The notes under the pieces: model-generated
The model's database searches: none
Told to the model about the DNA's origin: nothing
The model's input: only the letters and a program-made list of their open reading frames with translations
Part shown: positions 1 through 6,780 of the stretch, piece by piece
How the letters are laid out: each line of letters begins with the position of its first letter
Numbering within the stretch: position 1 is the first letter of the stretch
Position numbers and translations under genes: made by a program
Assembly: GCA_002362625.1 (NCBI GenBank)
Contig: DEUP01000022.1
Span: forward strand, 1-12,129
DNA: 12,129 nt
From: Clostridiales bacterium UBA3259
GTDB taxonomy: Bacteria > Bacillota_A > Clostridia > Oscillospirales > Oscillospiraceae
Direction of reading: 5' to 3'

Positions 1-36
1 TCTGCGTTATTCAGTACCCATTATGTAACGTGTTTC

Positions 37-885
37 TTATACCTTCCCGCCGATGTACCCGTAAAATTCCGCCAAAACCTCGTCCTGAATGGCCCGGAAC
101 AGTTCCGGAGCCTTGCCGCCTACGCTCTGGCCGTTAAAGGTACCTGCCCGAAGGCAGAACTTGGTGGAGGAGGTGACGATGACCTCGTCGGCGTCCTTCA
201 GGAAGTCCAAGGGAAAGGCCTTTTCCAGCACCGGGATCCCCAGCCGGTAGCAGGCCCCCAGCATGTGGGTCTTGGCAATGCCCCGGAGGATGAACTCGTC
301 ATTGGGATGGGAATAGAGAATCCCGTCCTTCAGCACGGACACATTGGAATGGGCGCATTCCGTGACGATCTCCCCACGGTGGAAAATGGTCTCGTCGCAG
401 CCCAGCCGCTTGGCTCCCTGGGCGGCCAGAACGCTGGGCAGCAGATTCAGGGTCTTGATGTTGCAGTGGAAGAACCGGGTATCCTCCTGATCGTTGAGCT
501 TCAGGAGCTTGGTGAAATCCGGAAGCGCCTTGGGGGTGATGGTGACCCACAGCTTTCCGGGCAGATTCTCAGAATATGTGTGGTTCCGGCTCTCCACCCC
601 ACGGGTCACCTGCCAGTAGATAAAGCAGATATCGCTGTCCACCCGGCCCAGCAGGTCGGTCAGGAGCTGGCCCAGTGCCTGCTTCTCCATGGGAACATGG
701 ATATCCAGGGCCCGGGCGCTGGTGTAAAACCGGTCCAGATGCTCCTCCAGCAGGAACACCCGTCCCTTGCCGCACATGGAAGCCTCGTAGCAGCCGTCGC
801 CAAAGAAGTGGCCCCGGTCGTTGAAAGGAACGGTCAGCTCCTCCGGTGTGCCGATTTTTCCGTCATAGTAAGCTAAGGATTTCAT
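37..885 (-). CDS. dat: D-amino-acid aminotransferase (class IV PLP enzyme)
   Basis: This gene encodes a 282-residue fold-type IV aminotransferase that probably interconverts D-alanine plus 2-oxoglutarate with pyruvate plus D-glutamate, supplying D-amino acids for peptidoglycan in the cytoplasm. The PLP-binding lysine is K144 in CNIKTLNLLP, and the cofactor-contacting glutamate is E176 in GEIVTE. Y33 (FGDGCYE) and the R100-x-H102 pair match the substrate carboxylate trap known from Bacillus D-amino-acid transaminase, which favours this call over branched-chain aminotransferase or aminodeoxychorismate lyase. I chose the ATG at 885 rather than an in-frame start 18 bases upstream because AGGAGG lies 7 bases before it and the protein then begins at the usual family position. 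It is the last gene of the leftward operon, 27 bases after the MmcQ remnant. No terminator is visible in the remaining 36 bases. Confidence 0.9.
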   Translation of the reverse strand: MKSLAYYDGKIGTPEELTVPFNDRGHFFGDGCYEASMCGKGRVFLLEEHLDRFYTSARALDIHVPMEKQALGQLLTDLLGRVDSDICFIYWQVTRGVESRNHTYSENLPGKLWVTITPKALPDFTKLLKLNDQEDTRFFHCNIKTLNLLPSVLAAQGAKRLGCDETIFHRGEIVTECAHSNVSVLKDGILYSHPNDEFILRGIAKTHMLGACYRLGIPVLEKAFPLDFLKDADEVIVTSSTKFCLRAGTFNGQSVGGKAPELFRAIQDEVLAEFYGYIGGKV

Positions 886-912
886 ATGGTTACCTCCTAA
901 CACTGTCTTCTC

Positions 913-1097
913 TCAGGAATTTTCCAATAGTTCTCTCTGTACTTTTTTCGGGAAGCGCTCCAGCACGGTTTTGTAGGCGAGATCGATGAGATAGCATAAT
1001 TCCTCTTGTAGCAGATGGGAATTTCACCGAAGGGATAGGTCTCCTGGGCCAGGGGCTTACTGAGGCAATAGGCCCTTATGTCCTCTGGGAGCATCAT
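913..1097 (-). pseudogene. MmcQ/YjbR-family gene remnant with internal deletion
   Basis: Only the two ends of an MmcQ/YjbR-family (DUF419, double-wing DNA-binding fold) gene remain. The first 30 or so codons read as the family N-terminus (LPEDIRAYCLSKPLAQETYP, then FGEIPICYK). After a junction near 1003-1007 the reading frame changes, and the shifted frame reads as the family C-terminus (EELCYLIDLAYKTVLERFPK, ending in ENS and TGA at 913-915). Members are usually about 115-125 residues, so about 55-65 central residues seem to be missing, with a change of frame. The unshifted frame runs on to 897 with unrelated residues. The ATG at 1097 overlaps the TGA of the upstream peptidase gene (ATGATG), so it is probably still translated by coupling. 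The family assignment is from remembered sequence features; the deletion is inference from the two-frame match. Confidence 0.75.
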
Positions 1098-2101
1098 TTC
1101 AGGAACTCCTTTAAGCTTCTGCGCACTTTTCCGCTGTACCCTGTCACCGTATGGGCGTTAATCATGGCGTTCAGCACCGCTTCCTCCGTTGCCTCCGCGG
1201 CAGCCCGAAAGGCATCATAGGTCTGCTCCTCATGGATGATCCGCAGGTTCACAAAGCCACAGTTCTCCTCCGGCATCCGGTTGGCTGTAGAGAAGCCCAC
1301 CATCACCTCTCCGCTGCCGTGTCCGATGTAGCTGCCCAGTCTCGCCAGGCCCACGGAGCACCGTTTGATGATCCGCTCCAGCTGCCGGTGGGAGACAGGC
1401 AGGTCGGTTCCCACCACCATGATGCAGCTGCCCTTGTCCGGGGCATCGGCCCTCAGCTGCTCCTCGATCCGTTTACCGATTTGGTCGCCGCCAATGGTCA
1501 GGTCGCTGAGGCTGCCGTGGTTGCACAGCACCAGCACCCCCAGGGTGAATTTCTCTTCTCCGATCCGGATGATCCGGGAGGCGGAGCCGATGCCGCCCTT
1601 CAGGCCGTGGCAGGTCATGCCCTTGCCCGCGCCCACGTCTCCCTGGGCAAATTCCACCGAGGCGCTTTCGATGGCGGCGAAAACCTCCTGTTCGCCCACC
1701 GCCCGATGGCGGATGTCGTTGAGAGAGCCGTCATTGCACTCGCAGACCACAGGGTTCACCGTGGTAATGGCATAGCCGTTCCCCTCCGCCTGACGGCACA
1801 TGTACTCCACCATAGCGTCGTGGACAAGGCCTACGTTCAATGTGTTGGTCAGGGCAATGGGCGTTTCCAGAGTGCCCAGCTCCTGAATCTGCATCAGGCC
1901 CGCCGTTTTGCCAAAGCCGTTGAGAACGTGGCAGGCCGCCACCATTTTCTGCTGATAGATGTCGTCCTCACAGGGAAGAATCACAGTAACGCCGGTTTTA
2001 TGCCGGTCATTATCCACGGTGCAGTGGCCCACCCGGACGCCCGGCACGTCGGTGATGGCGTTCCGCGTTCCCTTTTCCATTCGCCCAACCTGAAATTCCA
2101 T
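1094..2101 (-). CDS. P1-family peptidase, DmpA-like aminopeptidase
   Basis: This 335-residue protein belongs to the DmpA/BapA group of N-terminal-nucleophile aminopeptidases (family S58 in older schemes), which remove N-terminal residues, sometimes D- or beta-amino acids, from short peptides. The N-terminal motif NAITDVPGVRVGH (residues 14-26) and GGIGSASR (169-176) are typical of the family. The likely autocleavage site is G196-S197 in CNHGSLSDL, with S197 becoming the N-terminal nucleophile of the beta chain after self-processing. Family proteins are about 330-380 residues, so it appears complete. The ATG at 2101 is preceded by GAGAGGACAG. It lies 18 bases after tatD, and its stop overlaps the start of the MmcQ remnant. 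Its place in an operon with a D-amino-acid aminotransferase would suit turnover of D-amino-acid peptides, but that link is inference and the substrate cannot be read from sequence. Confidence 0.88.
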   Translation of the reverse strand: MEFQVGRMEKGTRNAITDVPGVRVGHCTVDNDRHKTGVTVILPCEDDIYQQKMVAACHVLNGFGKTAGLMQIQELGTLETPIALTNTLNVGLVHDAMVEYMCRQAEGNGYAITTVNPVVCECNDGSLNDIRHRAVGEQEVFAAIESASVEFAQGDVGAGKGMTCHGLKGGIGSASRIIRIGEEKFTLGVLVLCNHGSLSDLTIGGDQIGKRIEEQLRADAPDKGSCIMVVGTDLPVSHRQLERIIKRCSVGLARLGSYIGHGSGEVMVGFSTANRMPEENCGFVNLRIIHEEQTYDAFRAAAEATEEAVLNAMINAHTVTGYSGKVRRSLKEFLK

Positions 2102-2119
2102 AATCTGTCCTCTCTTAAA

Positions 2120-2881
2120 TTAAATGCCATACAGCCGTTTTCCGTTTTCCACGGTAATGGCGTGAATTTCCGCAATGGTCATGCCCCGGATTTCCGCCAG
2201 ACGCTCCGCCATACGGTAAAGCCGTCCCGGGTCGTTCCGCTTTCCCCGGAAGGGCTCCGGAGACATGTAGGGGCAGTCCGTTTCCAGAACGATCCGATCC
2301 AGAGGGATGGCCCTTGCCACCTCCACCGCCTTCCGGGCGTTTTTGAAGGTCAGCACACCGGTAAAGCCGATGTACCACCCCCGGTCAATCAGCCATTTCG
2401 CCATTTCCAGGGAGCCGGAATAGCAGTGAAACACTCCCGTCACCCCCGGGAATTCCCGGACGATGGCCATGCCGTCCTCATGGGCCTCCCGCTCGTGGAC
2501 GATGGCAGGCAGGCCAAGCCTTTCCGCCAGCCCCATCTGGAGCCGGAAGGCGCGGCACTGGATGTCCCTGGGGACGTCCTCATAATGATAGTCCAGGCCA
2601 ATTTCCCCAATGGCCTTGATCTTCGGGTTCTCCAAGATCATGGCCTCATATATTTCCAGCAGCCCTTCGTCCACCTCGTCGGCGGCGTCGGGATGGGAGC
2701 CAACCCCGGCGTAGATATAGTCATAGCGCCTGGACAATTCGGATGCCCTCCGGGAGGACGCCAGGGAGCAGCCCGGGTTCATAAGAAAGCCAATGCCCTG
2801 CGACCGCAGGACAGACAGCAATTCTTCCCGATCCGCGTCAAAGGCCCGGTCATCCATGTGGGCGTGGGTATCAAACAGCAT
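2120..2881 (-). CDS. TatD-family metal-dependent hydrolase (DNase)
   Basis: This gene encodes a 253-residue TIM-barrel metallohydrolase of the TatD family; characterised members are Mg2+-dependent 3'-5' DNases linked to DNA repair and degradation. The metal ligands are all visible: H6 and H8 in DTHAHMD, E93 in IGEIGLDYHY, H129 in IVHERE, H152 in FHCYSGS, and D202 in ETDCPYMSPEP. The length is typical and the gene is intact. AGGAGATACT precedes the ATG, and this site overlaps the stop of the phosphopantetheinyl transferase gene 8 bases upstream, so the two are probably coupled. TatD paralogs are common in Firmicutes; this one is not beside metG or rnmV, where the ortholog of Bacillus YabD is often found, so I give no gene symbol. 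Confidence 0.93.
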   Translation of the reverse strand: MLFDTHAHMDDRAFDADREELLSVLRSQGIGFLMNPGCSLASSRRASELSRRYDYIYAGVGSHPDAADEVDEGLLEIYEAMILENPKIKAIGEIGLDYHYEDVPRDIQCRAFRLQMGLAERLGLPAIVHEREAHEDGMAIVREFPGVTGVFHCYSGSLEMAKWLIDRGWYIGFTGVLTFKNARKAVEVARAIPLDRIVLETDCPYMSPEPFRGKRNDPGRLYRMAERLAEIRGMTIAEIHAITVENGKRLYGI

Positions 2882-2889
2882 AGTATCTC

Positions 2890-3363
2890 CTATTCGTCAA
2901 TCAAAACCGCCACCAGGCAGCCGTCGCATTCCCACACCCGGGGATCCTCCAGGGAAAAATCGGTGTGGTTAGGGTAGATCCGCAGACCCTCCCCGCTTTG
3001 CTTTGCCGCCGCTTCCTTCAGCACCCAAAAGGTCAGAAGGGCGCGGCGTTTGTCCTCCGCCCGGTCGAACTGGGCCTTCTCACCGGGGGAGAGCACCCGT
3101 TCCGCCAGAGACAGGGCAATCGGCCGGTCCAGCTCCTCCGCGTCAATGCCAATCGGCGCCTTTGCCAGGGCGCAGAAGGCGTGACGATGGGTATGGGAAA
3201 TGGAAAAATGCCAGGGAGAGTCCTTCCAGTAGGGCTTCCCCTCCGGAGTCACGGTGATGGGAGGCGGGGCTTCTCCGGTGCAGGCGCGGTATTCCTTTTC
3301 CAAAAGCTCCCAGCCCGCCTGATGGCCGGTGCGTCCGGCCAGCGCACAGTATCCGAAAATCAC
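2890..3363 (-). CDS. Sfp-type 4'-phosphopantetheinyl transferase, short form
   Basis: This 157-residue protein would transfer the 4'-phosphopantetheine arm of CoA to a serine on a carrier protein. The two family signatures are present: GIDAEEL at 72-78 (Mg2+ ligands D74 and E76) and WVLKEAAAK at 113-121 (K116, E117, K121). The upstream FSISHT segment with H57 is the usual CoA-phosphate contact. Sfp proteins are about 220 residues, so this is a shortened form, mostly at the N-terminus, with catalytic parts intact. The start is a GTG that overlaps the stop of the upstream DUF308 gene (GTGA). No Shine-Dalgarno lies in front, so expression probably depends on coupling to the gene before it. No polyketide, peptide synthetase or fatty acid gene is nearby to show which carrier protein it serves. 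Confidence 0.85.
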   Translation of the reverse strand: MIFGYCALAGRTGHQAGWELLEKEYRACTGEAPPPITVTPEGKPYWKDSPWHFSISHTHRHAFCALAKAPIGIDAEELDRPIALSLAERVLSPGEKAQFDRAEDKRRALLTFWVLKEAAAKQSGEGLRIYPNHTDFSLEDPRVWECDGCLVAVLIDE

Positions 3364-3896
3364 AGAGCGTCGATGATATTGGGGTCGTCCCCGGAATCCA
3401 GCCGGTCATCTCCGCGCCGGATGGCCTCAACCAGCATGCCAACGCCCATCAGCACCAGCACGCCGCCCAGCAGGAAAAAGGCCAGGCGGGTGGCGGTCAT
3501 AGGCACCAGCGCCAAAAGAACGCCCAAAATCAGCATCAGAACGGCAAGCACCTTCCCCTGCCTCAGAGAGGAGCCCATCAGCTCCTGAACGCTGCGCAGA
3601 ATCACGAATATGCCCACAAGACGCCCCAGGCTTTTGGCCAGGGCCAAGGGGTTATTGGTCAGCCAAAGCCCCAGCAGGATGCATACCGCCGCACCCAGGA
3701 ACTGGCCCAGCCGTACACGGGCGCCGAGCAGCACCACGCCCCAGACGATTCCCGCCGCGAACAGTCCCCAGCCCAGGATCTGGGAAACCAGGATGGTGGC
3801 GTTGTCCGGGCTGATTACCAGAATCAGGCCGCAGAGGATCACCAGCACCGAGGGCGCGTAGCGATTGAGATAATAAGAAAGCCTCTGTTTATTCAT
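3360..3896 (-). CDS. DUF308/HdeD-like membrane protein
   Basis: This is a 178-residue, very hydrophobic protein with about six predicted membrane helices in three pairs: roughly 13-30 and 36-58, 64-80 and 90-103, and 115-133 and 138-158. The repeated pattern of a glycine-rich helix, a short loop with NN or PDN (residues 30-32 and 81-82), then another helix is characteristic of the DUF308/HdeD family, named for an acid-resistance protein of E. coli. The tail is acidic (RRGDDRLDSGDDPN). I chose the ATG at 3896 because GAGAGGTG lies upstream, the promoter at 3924-3952 lies just outside it, and the 92 additional residues of the longer reading frame cross that promoter and are not membrane-like. 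It is the first gene of the leftward operon and overlaps the next by 4 bases. Molecular function is unknown. Confidence 0.83.
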   Translation of the reverse strand: MNKQRLSYYLNRYAPSVLVILCGLILVISPDNATILVSQILGWGLFAAGIVWGVVLLGARVRLGQFLGAAVCILLGLWLTNNPLALAKSLGRLVGIFVILRSVQELMGSSLRQGKVLAVLMLILGVLLALVPMTATRLAFFLLGGVLVLMGVGMLVEAIRRGDDRLDSGDDPNIIDAL

Positions 3897-3923
3897 AAGG
3901 AACACCTCTCTTTCGTTTACTTC

Positions 3924-3952
3924 AGTATATCCTTTTCTCAGGAATCTGTCAA
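3924..3952 (-). promoter_or_regulatory. Sigma-A promoter of the leftward operon
   Basis: Read on the minus strand, TTGACA (3947-3952) and TATACT (3924-3929) are separated by 17 bases, which is close to the vegetative sigma-A consensus. The start site would fall near 3917, about 20 bases before the ATG of the DUF308 gene. It would drive the genes down to the aminotransferase at the left end. Confidence 0.82.
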
Positions 3953-3975
3953 CGAAAACGAAAAAATTCCCATTT

Positions 3976-4003
3976 GGAAAATTAATTTCCAGGGACTTCC
4001 AGG
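3976..4003. promoter_or_regulatory. Candidate operator between divergent promoters
   Basis: In the A+T-rich stretch between the two divergent promoters, TTCCAGG occurs twice (3987-3993 and 3997-4003) with starts exactly 10 bases apart, one helical turn. The first copy overlaps an inverted repeat, GGAAA (3976-3980) with TTTCC (3986-3990). This arrangement could bind a regulator acting on both directions. It is weak evidence, since A+T-rich DNA often gives such matches by chance. Confidence 0.25.
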
Positions 4004-4032
4004 AAAATAGAGGATTCTTTTCACCTTTCTCC

Positions 4033-4061
4033 TTGACATTCAAGCGTGGTTTGAGTACAAT
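4033..4061 (+). promoter_or_regulatory. Sigma-A promoter of rny
   Basis: A perfect -35 TTGACA (4033-4038) and a -10 TACAAT (4056-4061) are separated by 17 bases. Transcription should begin near 4068, leaving a leader of about 216 nt before the RNase Y start codon. It is back to back with the leftward promoter, about 80 bases away. Confidence 0.85.
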
Positions 4062-4067
4062 AGATTC

Positions 4068-4283
4068 GGTATGGTGTACGCTGCCCCAGTGTTTCCTGGG
4101 ATGCCGCGTTTCATTGATAACCGGCGAGAGAGCCGGGGAAAGCGTTTTACGCCTCATGGCGTTTTGCTTCATTGCCTGCCGGGGTCTGCCTGGCCGGATT
4201 GTTATGTCAAGTTCACATGGGGATACAAGCGCCCACCCCTTCTGCGCCTATTATTTTTTTAGAAGGAGGTGTGCTGCACATTT
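4068..4283 (+). promoter_or_regulatory. Long structured rny leader with possible SD-sequestering switch
   Basis: The leader holds no convincing gene but has several pairings found by eye. A long-range stem joins the ends: GGTG 4073-4076 with CACC 4234-4237, CGCT 4079-4082 with AGCG 4228-4231, and CCCCAGTG 4084-4091 with CACATGGGG 4214-4222 (one bulged A). Inside are hairpins CCGGC/GCCGG (4121-4136), ACGCC/GGCGT extended by AAGC/GCTT (4140-4169), and GCCGGG/CCTGGC (4178-4194). Alternatively CACCCCTTCT at 4234-4243 can pair with AGAAGGAGGTG at 4261-4271, giving ten pairs with one bulged A, which would hide the Shine-Dalgarno of rny. CACC 4234-4237 is used in both folds, so they exclude each other. 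A run of seven T at 4254-4260 follows only a weak GCGC stem. I recognise no known riboswitch class. Energies and conservation were not computed. Confidence 0.5.
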
Positions 4284-5834
4284 ATGGAATGGTATCATTA
4301 TCTCATCATCCTGGCGGTGGGACTGGTTCTGCTGGCCGCGGGCTTTGCTTTGGGCATGGTCTGCCGGAAGCGGGTAGCGGAACGGGAAATCGGCTCCGCG
4401 GAGGCGGAGGCGACCCGCTTAATCAACGAAGCCATTCGTTCCGGTGAGAGCCGGAAGAAGGAAATGCTTCTGGAAGCCAAGGATGAAATCCATAAAACAC
4501 GCACAGAGTACGAACGGGAAGTCAAAGAGCGCCGCGCGGAGCTGAGTAAGCAGGAGCGCCGCTTGGAGCAGAAAGAAGCCACCCTGGACAAGAAGACCGA
4601 GGCCTTCGAGCGCAAGGAGGACGAGCTTGCCAAGAAGCTGCAACGGGCCACCGAGACTCAGGCTCAGGCTGAGGAGTTCAAGCGCCGTCAGTTGGAAACC
4701 CTGGAAAAGATTTCCGAGCTGACCCAGGAGCAGGCCAAGGAATATCTTCTTAAGTCCGTGGAGGACGATGTCCGCCACGAGGCCGCCATGAAGATCAAGG
4801 AGATCGAGGCCCAGTTCAAGGACGAGGCCGAGGAAAAGGGCCGGGAGATCATCGCCACAGCCATCCAGCGCTGCGCCGCCGATCACGCCGCCGAGACCAC
4901 GGTTTCCGTGGTCGCCCTGCCCAACGACGAAATGAAAGGCCGGATCATCGGCCGGGAAGGCCGGAACATCCGCACCCTGGAAACCATCACCGGCGTCGAT
5001 CTGATTATTGACGACACCCCGGAGGCCATCACGGTCAGCAGCTTCGATCCCGTCCGCCGGGAGGTTGCGAGACTGGCCCTGGAGAAGCTCATTGCCGACG
5101 GCCGCATCCATCCCACCCGCATTGAGGACATGGTGGAAAAGGCCCGCCGGGAGGTGGATCGCACCATCCGGGAGGAAGGCGAGCGCGCCTGCTACGAAAC
5201 CGGCGTTCACAACCTGAACCCGGAGCTGATCCGGATTCTGGGCCGTCAGAAGTATCGTACCTCCTACGGTCAGAACGTGCTGAACCACTCCATTGAGGTG
5301 GCCCACATCGCGGGGCTCATGGCCGCCGAGCTGGGCGTGGACATTGCCATGGCCAAGCGGGCAGGTCTTCTCCACGATCTGGGTAAATCCATCGACCACG
5401 AGGTGGAGGGGAGCCATGTACAGCTGGGCGCGGATCTGGCCCGAAAGTACAAGGAAAATCCTGTCATCATCAACGCCATTGAGGCTCACCACGGAGACGT
5501 GGAGCCGAAGACCGTCATTGCGGTTCTTGTTCAGGCGGCCGACGCCATCTCCGCCGCCCGTCCCGGCGCCCGCCGTGAGAACGTGGAGAACTATATCCGC
5601 CGCCTGCAAAAGCTGGAGGAGCTGACCGGCTCCTATCCCGGCGTAGACAAGGCCTTCGCCATCCAGGCGGGCCGTGAGGTTCGGATCATGGTCAAGCCCG
5701 AGGTGGTAAGCGAGGACAATATGATCCTCCTGGCCCGGGACATTGCCAAGAAGATCGAGTCTGAGCTGGAATATCCCGGCCAGATCAAGGTCAACGTGAT
5801 CCGGGAAACCAAGGCTGTGGAATTTGCGAAATAA
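4284..5834 (+). CDS. rny: Ribonuclease Y
   Basis: This gene encodes a 516-residue membrane-anchored endoribonuclease that initiates mRNA decay in many Firmicutes. Its parts are in the expected order: an N-terminal membrane helix (about 6-27), a long charged coiled coil (about 30-195), a KH RNA-binding domain with [10 protein letters not shown] at 219-229 or so, and an HD domain with H335, the H364-D365 pair (LLHDLGKS), the AHHGD motif at 401-405, and D420. The length matches the family (about 510-520) and the C-terminus [11 protein letters not shown] is the usual one. I chose the ATG at 4284, giving MEWYHYLII, because the membrane helix then begins normally; AAGGAGG lies about 14 bases upstream, which is a rather long spacing. 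A GTG at 4269 overlaps the Shine-Dalgarno and is unlikely. It appears to be a single-gene transcript ended by the terminator at 5843-5874. Confidence 0.96.
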   Translation: MEWYHYLIILAVGLVLLAAGFALGMVCRKRVAEREIGSAEAEATRLINEAIRSGESRKKEMLLEAKDEIHKTRTEYEREVKERRAELSKQERRLEQKEATLDKKTEAFERKEDELAKKLQRATETQAQAEEFKRRQLETLEKISELTQEQAKEYLLKSVEDDVRHEAAMKIKEIEAQFKDEAEEKGREIIATAIQRCAADHAAETTVSVVALPNDEMKGRIIGREGRNIRTLETITGVDLIIDDTPEAITVSSFDPVRREVARLALEKLIADGRIHPTRIEDMVEKARREVDRTIREEGERACYETGVHNLNPELIRILGRQKYRTSYGQNVLNHSIEVAHIAGLMAAELGVDIAMAKRAGLLHDLGKSIDHEVEGSHVQLGADLARKYKENPVIINAIEAHHGDVEPKTVIAVLVQAADAISAARPGARRENVENYIRRLQKLEELTGSYPGVDKAFAIQAGREVRIMVKPEVVSEDNMILLARDIAKKIESELEYPGQIKVNVIRETKAVEFAK

Positions 5835-5867
5835 CTTCAAACATCCGGCAGGGATTTCCCTGCCGGA
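5789..5867 (+). repeat. Direct repeat copy 1: rny 3' end plus terminator
   Basis: This segment comprises the last 14 or so codons of rny, the stop and the terminator stem. It recurs at 6781-6858 with only a few substitutions (GAATTT versus AAGTTC in the coding part, A versus G in the stem base, and a changed loop). This copy is the one attached to the intact gene and keeps the conserved glutamate of the RNase Y C-terminus. Confidence 0.92.
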
Positions 5868-5874
5868 TTATTTT
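5843..5874 (+). terminator. Intrinsic terminator of rny
   Basis: A 12-base-pair perfect stem (5843-5854 with 5857-5868, core CCGGCAGGGA) closes a minimal loop and is followed by TTATTTT. It begins 8 bases after the rny stop and lies inside repeat copy 1. Confidence 0.88.
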
Positions 5875-5913
5875 GCGCCTAGAATCAGCAAGCACAGGCT
5901 CAGATTGTAAATA

Positions 5914-5941
5914 TTGACTTAATTCAAAAATGTGTTATGAT
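5914..5941 (+). promoter_or_regulatory. Extended -10 sigma-A promoter of traX
   Basis: TTGACT (5914-5919) and TATGAT (5936-5941) are 16 bases apart, and TG at 5933-5934 just upstream of the -10 gives the TGn extended element. The start site would be near 5948, about 24 bases before the traX ATG. The promoter lies between the rny terminator and traX, so traX is independently transcribed. Confidence 0.78.
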
Positions 5942-5971
5942 AAAAATAAACACAATGAGAGGGACTTGCCT

Positions 5972-6766
5972 ATGAATACGCAGAAATTACCGTCCTGGTG
6001 GAAGGGCTTGTCAGGCAATCAAATTAAGCTGATTGCGGCGGCATGTATGCTGGTGGATCATTTCAGCAAGACAAGCCTGTTTTATATTTTCCGCGCTCTG
6101 AAAGATGCGGGACGGATTTCTTCTGACTGCTATGCGCAGCTGTCTAAGGTACCGCATGCTGTCCTCTATCCCATTGGCGCGGTGGCCTTCCCCCTGTTCT
6201 GTTACCTGTTTGTGGAAGGATATCTTCACACCAGAAGCAAGAGAAAATACTTTTTGCGGCTTGCTCTGTTTGCTCTGATCACAGAGCTTCCCTTTGACCT
6301 GCTCTTCTTTTCCGGGTTTGCGGAAATGCACGGGACATATCCCTTCTTTTGGCCCTATCAAAATGTGATGGTCACCTTTTTGCTGGCAATGTGCGCCCTG
6401 TTCCTTATCGAAAGGGCTGAGCAGATTTCCCGCAGGTGGCTGTCATGGCTGCTTCAGGCCGTCGTTGCGCTGGGTATGTGCTCTCTGGCGGAATTTGTGA
6501 TTCATTGCGACTATGAAGGGTATGGAATCTTCCTGGCTATCCTTTTTTATGTGCTTCGGAAAAAGCGGATCTATCAGGTTCTGGGAGCGCTGGCGGCAAT
6601 GCTCATTGTATATAACCCCCACCCCGTTTCCATGGCAATCTCCATGGTGCTGGTTTTGCTGTATAACGGCCAGCGGGGAGAACGGAACCTGAAGTACTTC
6701 TTCTACTGGTTCTATCCTGCCCATATAACGGGGCTGCTGATCCTCAATACCCTTCTGGGAGCCTGA
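5972..6766 (+). CDS. TraX-family membrane acetyltransferase-like protein
   Basis: This 264-residue multi-pass membrane protein belongs to the TraX family, named for the F-plasmid pilin N-acetylase, though most chromosomal Firmicute members have no known substrate. Family landmarks are LSGNQIKLIAAACMLVDH (13-30), AFPLFCYLFVEGYLHT then RSKRKYFLRL (72-98), ITELPFDLLF (103-112), YEGYGIFLAI (181-190) and YFFYWFYPAHI near 242-252. About eight hydrophobic segments are visible. The ATG at 5972 has AGAGGG upstream; the longer reading frame from 5930 would start before the predicted transcription start and is rejected. Codon use is visibly less G/C-ending than in rny and the transporter gene, hinting at a different origin. 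No conjugation genes are nearby. A 6-base-pair hairpin, CCTGAT/ATCAGG (6762-6778), spans the stop codon without a T run. Confidence 0.88.
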   Translation: MNTQKLPSWWKGLSGNQIKLIAAACMLVDHFSKTSLFYIFRALKDAGRISSDCYAQLSKVPHAVLYPIGAVAFPLFCYLFVEGYLHTRSKRKYFLRLALFALITELPFDLLFFSGFAEMHGTYPFFWPYQNVMVTFLLAMCALFLIERAEQISRRWLSWLLQAVVALGMCSLAEFVIHCDYEGYGIFLAILFYVLRKKRIYQVLGALAAMLIVYNPHPVSMAISMVLVLLYNGQRGERNLKYFFYWFYPAHITGLLILNTLLGA

Positions 6767-6780
6767 TCCGCAATCAGGAG

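Noticed and set aside
1151..2977. 608-codon open frame on the plus strand, antisense to the peptidase, tatD and part of the transferase gene
   Set aside because: It crosses three well-supported minus-strand genes, has His/Pro/Gln-rich low-information composition, and has no Shine-Dalgarno. It is an antisense artefact of high G+C third positions.
3897..4172. Longer start for the DUF308 gene (92 extra residues)
   Set aside because: The extension crosses the operon promoter, is not membrane-like, and lacks a ribosome binding site. The ATG at 3896 has one.
4068..4260. Possible 6S RNA or independent small RNA ending at the T run
   Set aside because: The end-to-end pairing is suggestive, but the stem before the T run is only GCGC/GCGC and there is no clear central open bubble. 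The rny Shine-Dalgarno follows at once, so a leader is the simpler reading.
4071..4262. 63-codon open frame filling the rny leader, ending just before the Shine-Dalgarno
   Set aside because: Its ATG lies only about 3 bases from the predicted transcription start with no ribosome binding site. The product is Arg/Pro-rich without family features, and the stretch is better explained as structured RNA.
4419..5840. 473-codon minus-strand open frame opposite rny
   Set aside because: It is fully antisense to RNase Y, with a Gly/Leu/Asp/His-biased composition that mirrors the rny codons, and matches no family I recognise.
5930..5971. Upstream in-frame start of traX
   Set aside because: This ATG lies between the -35 and -10 boxes of the traX promoter, so it would not be in the transcript.
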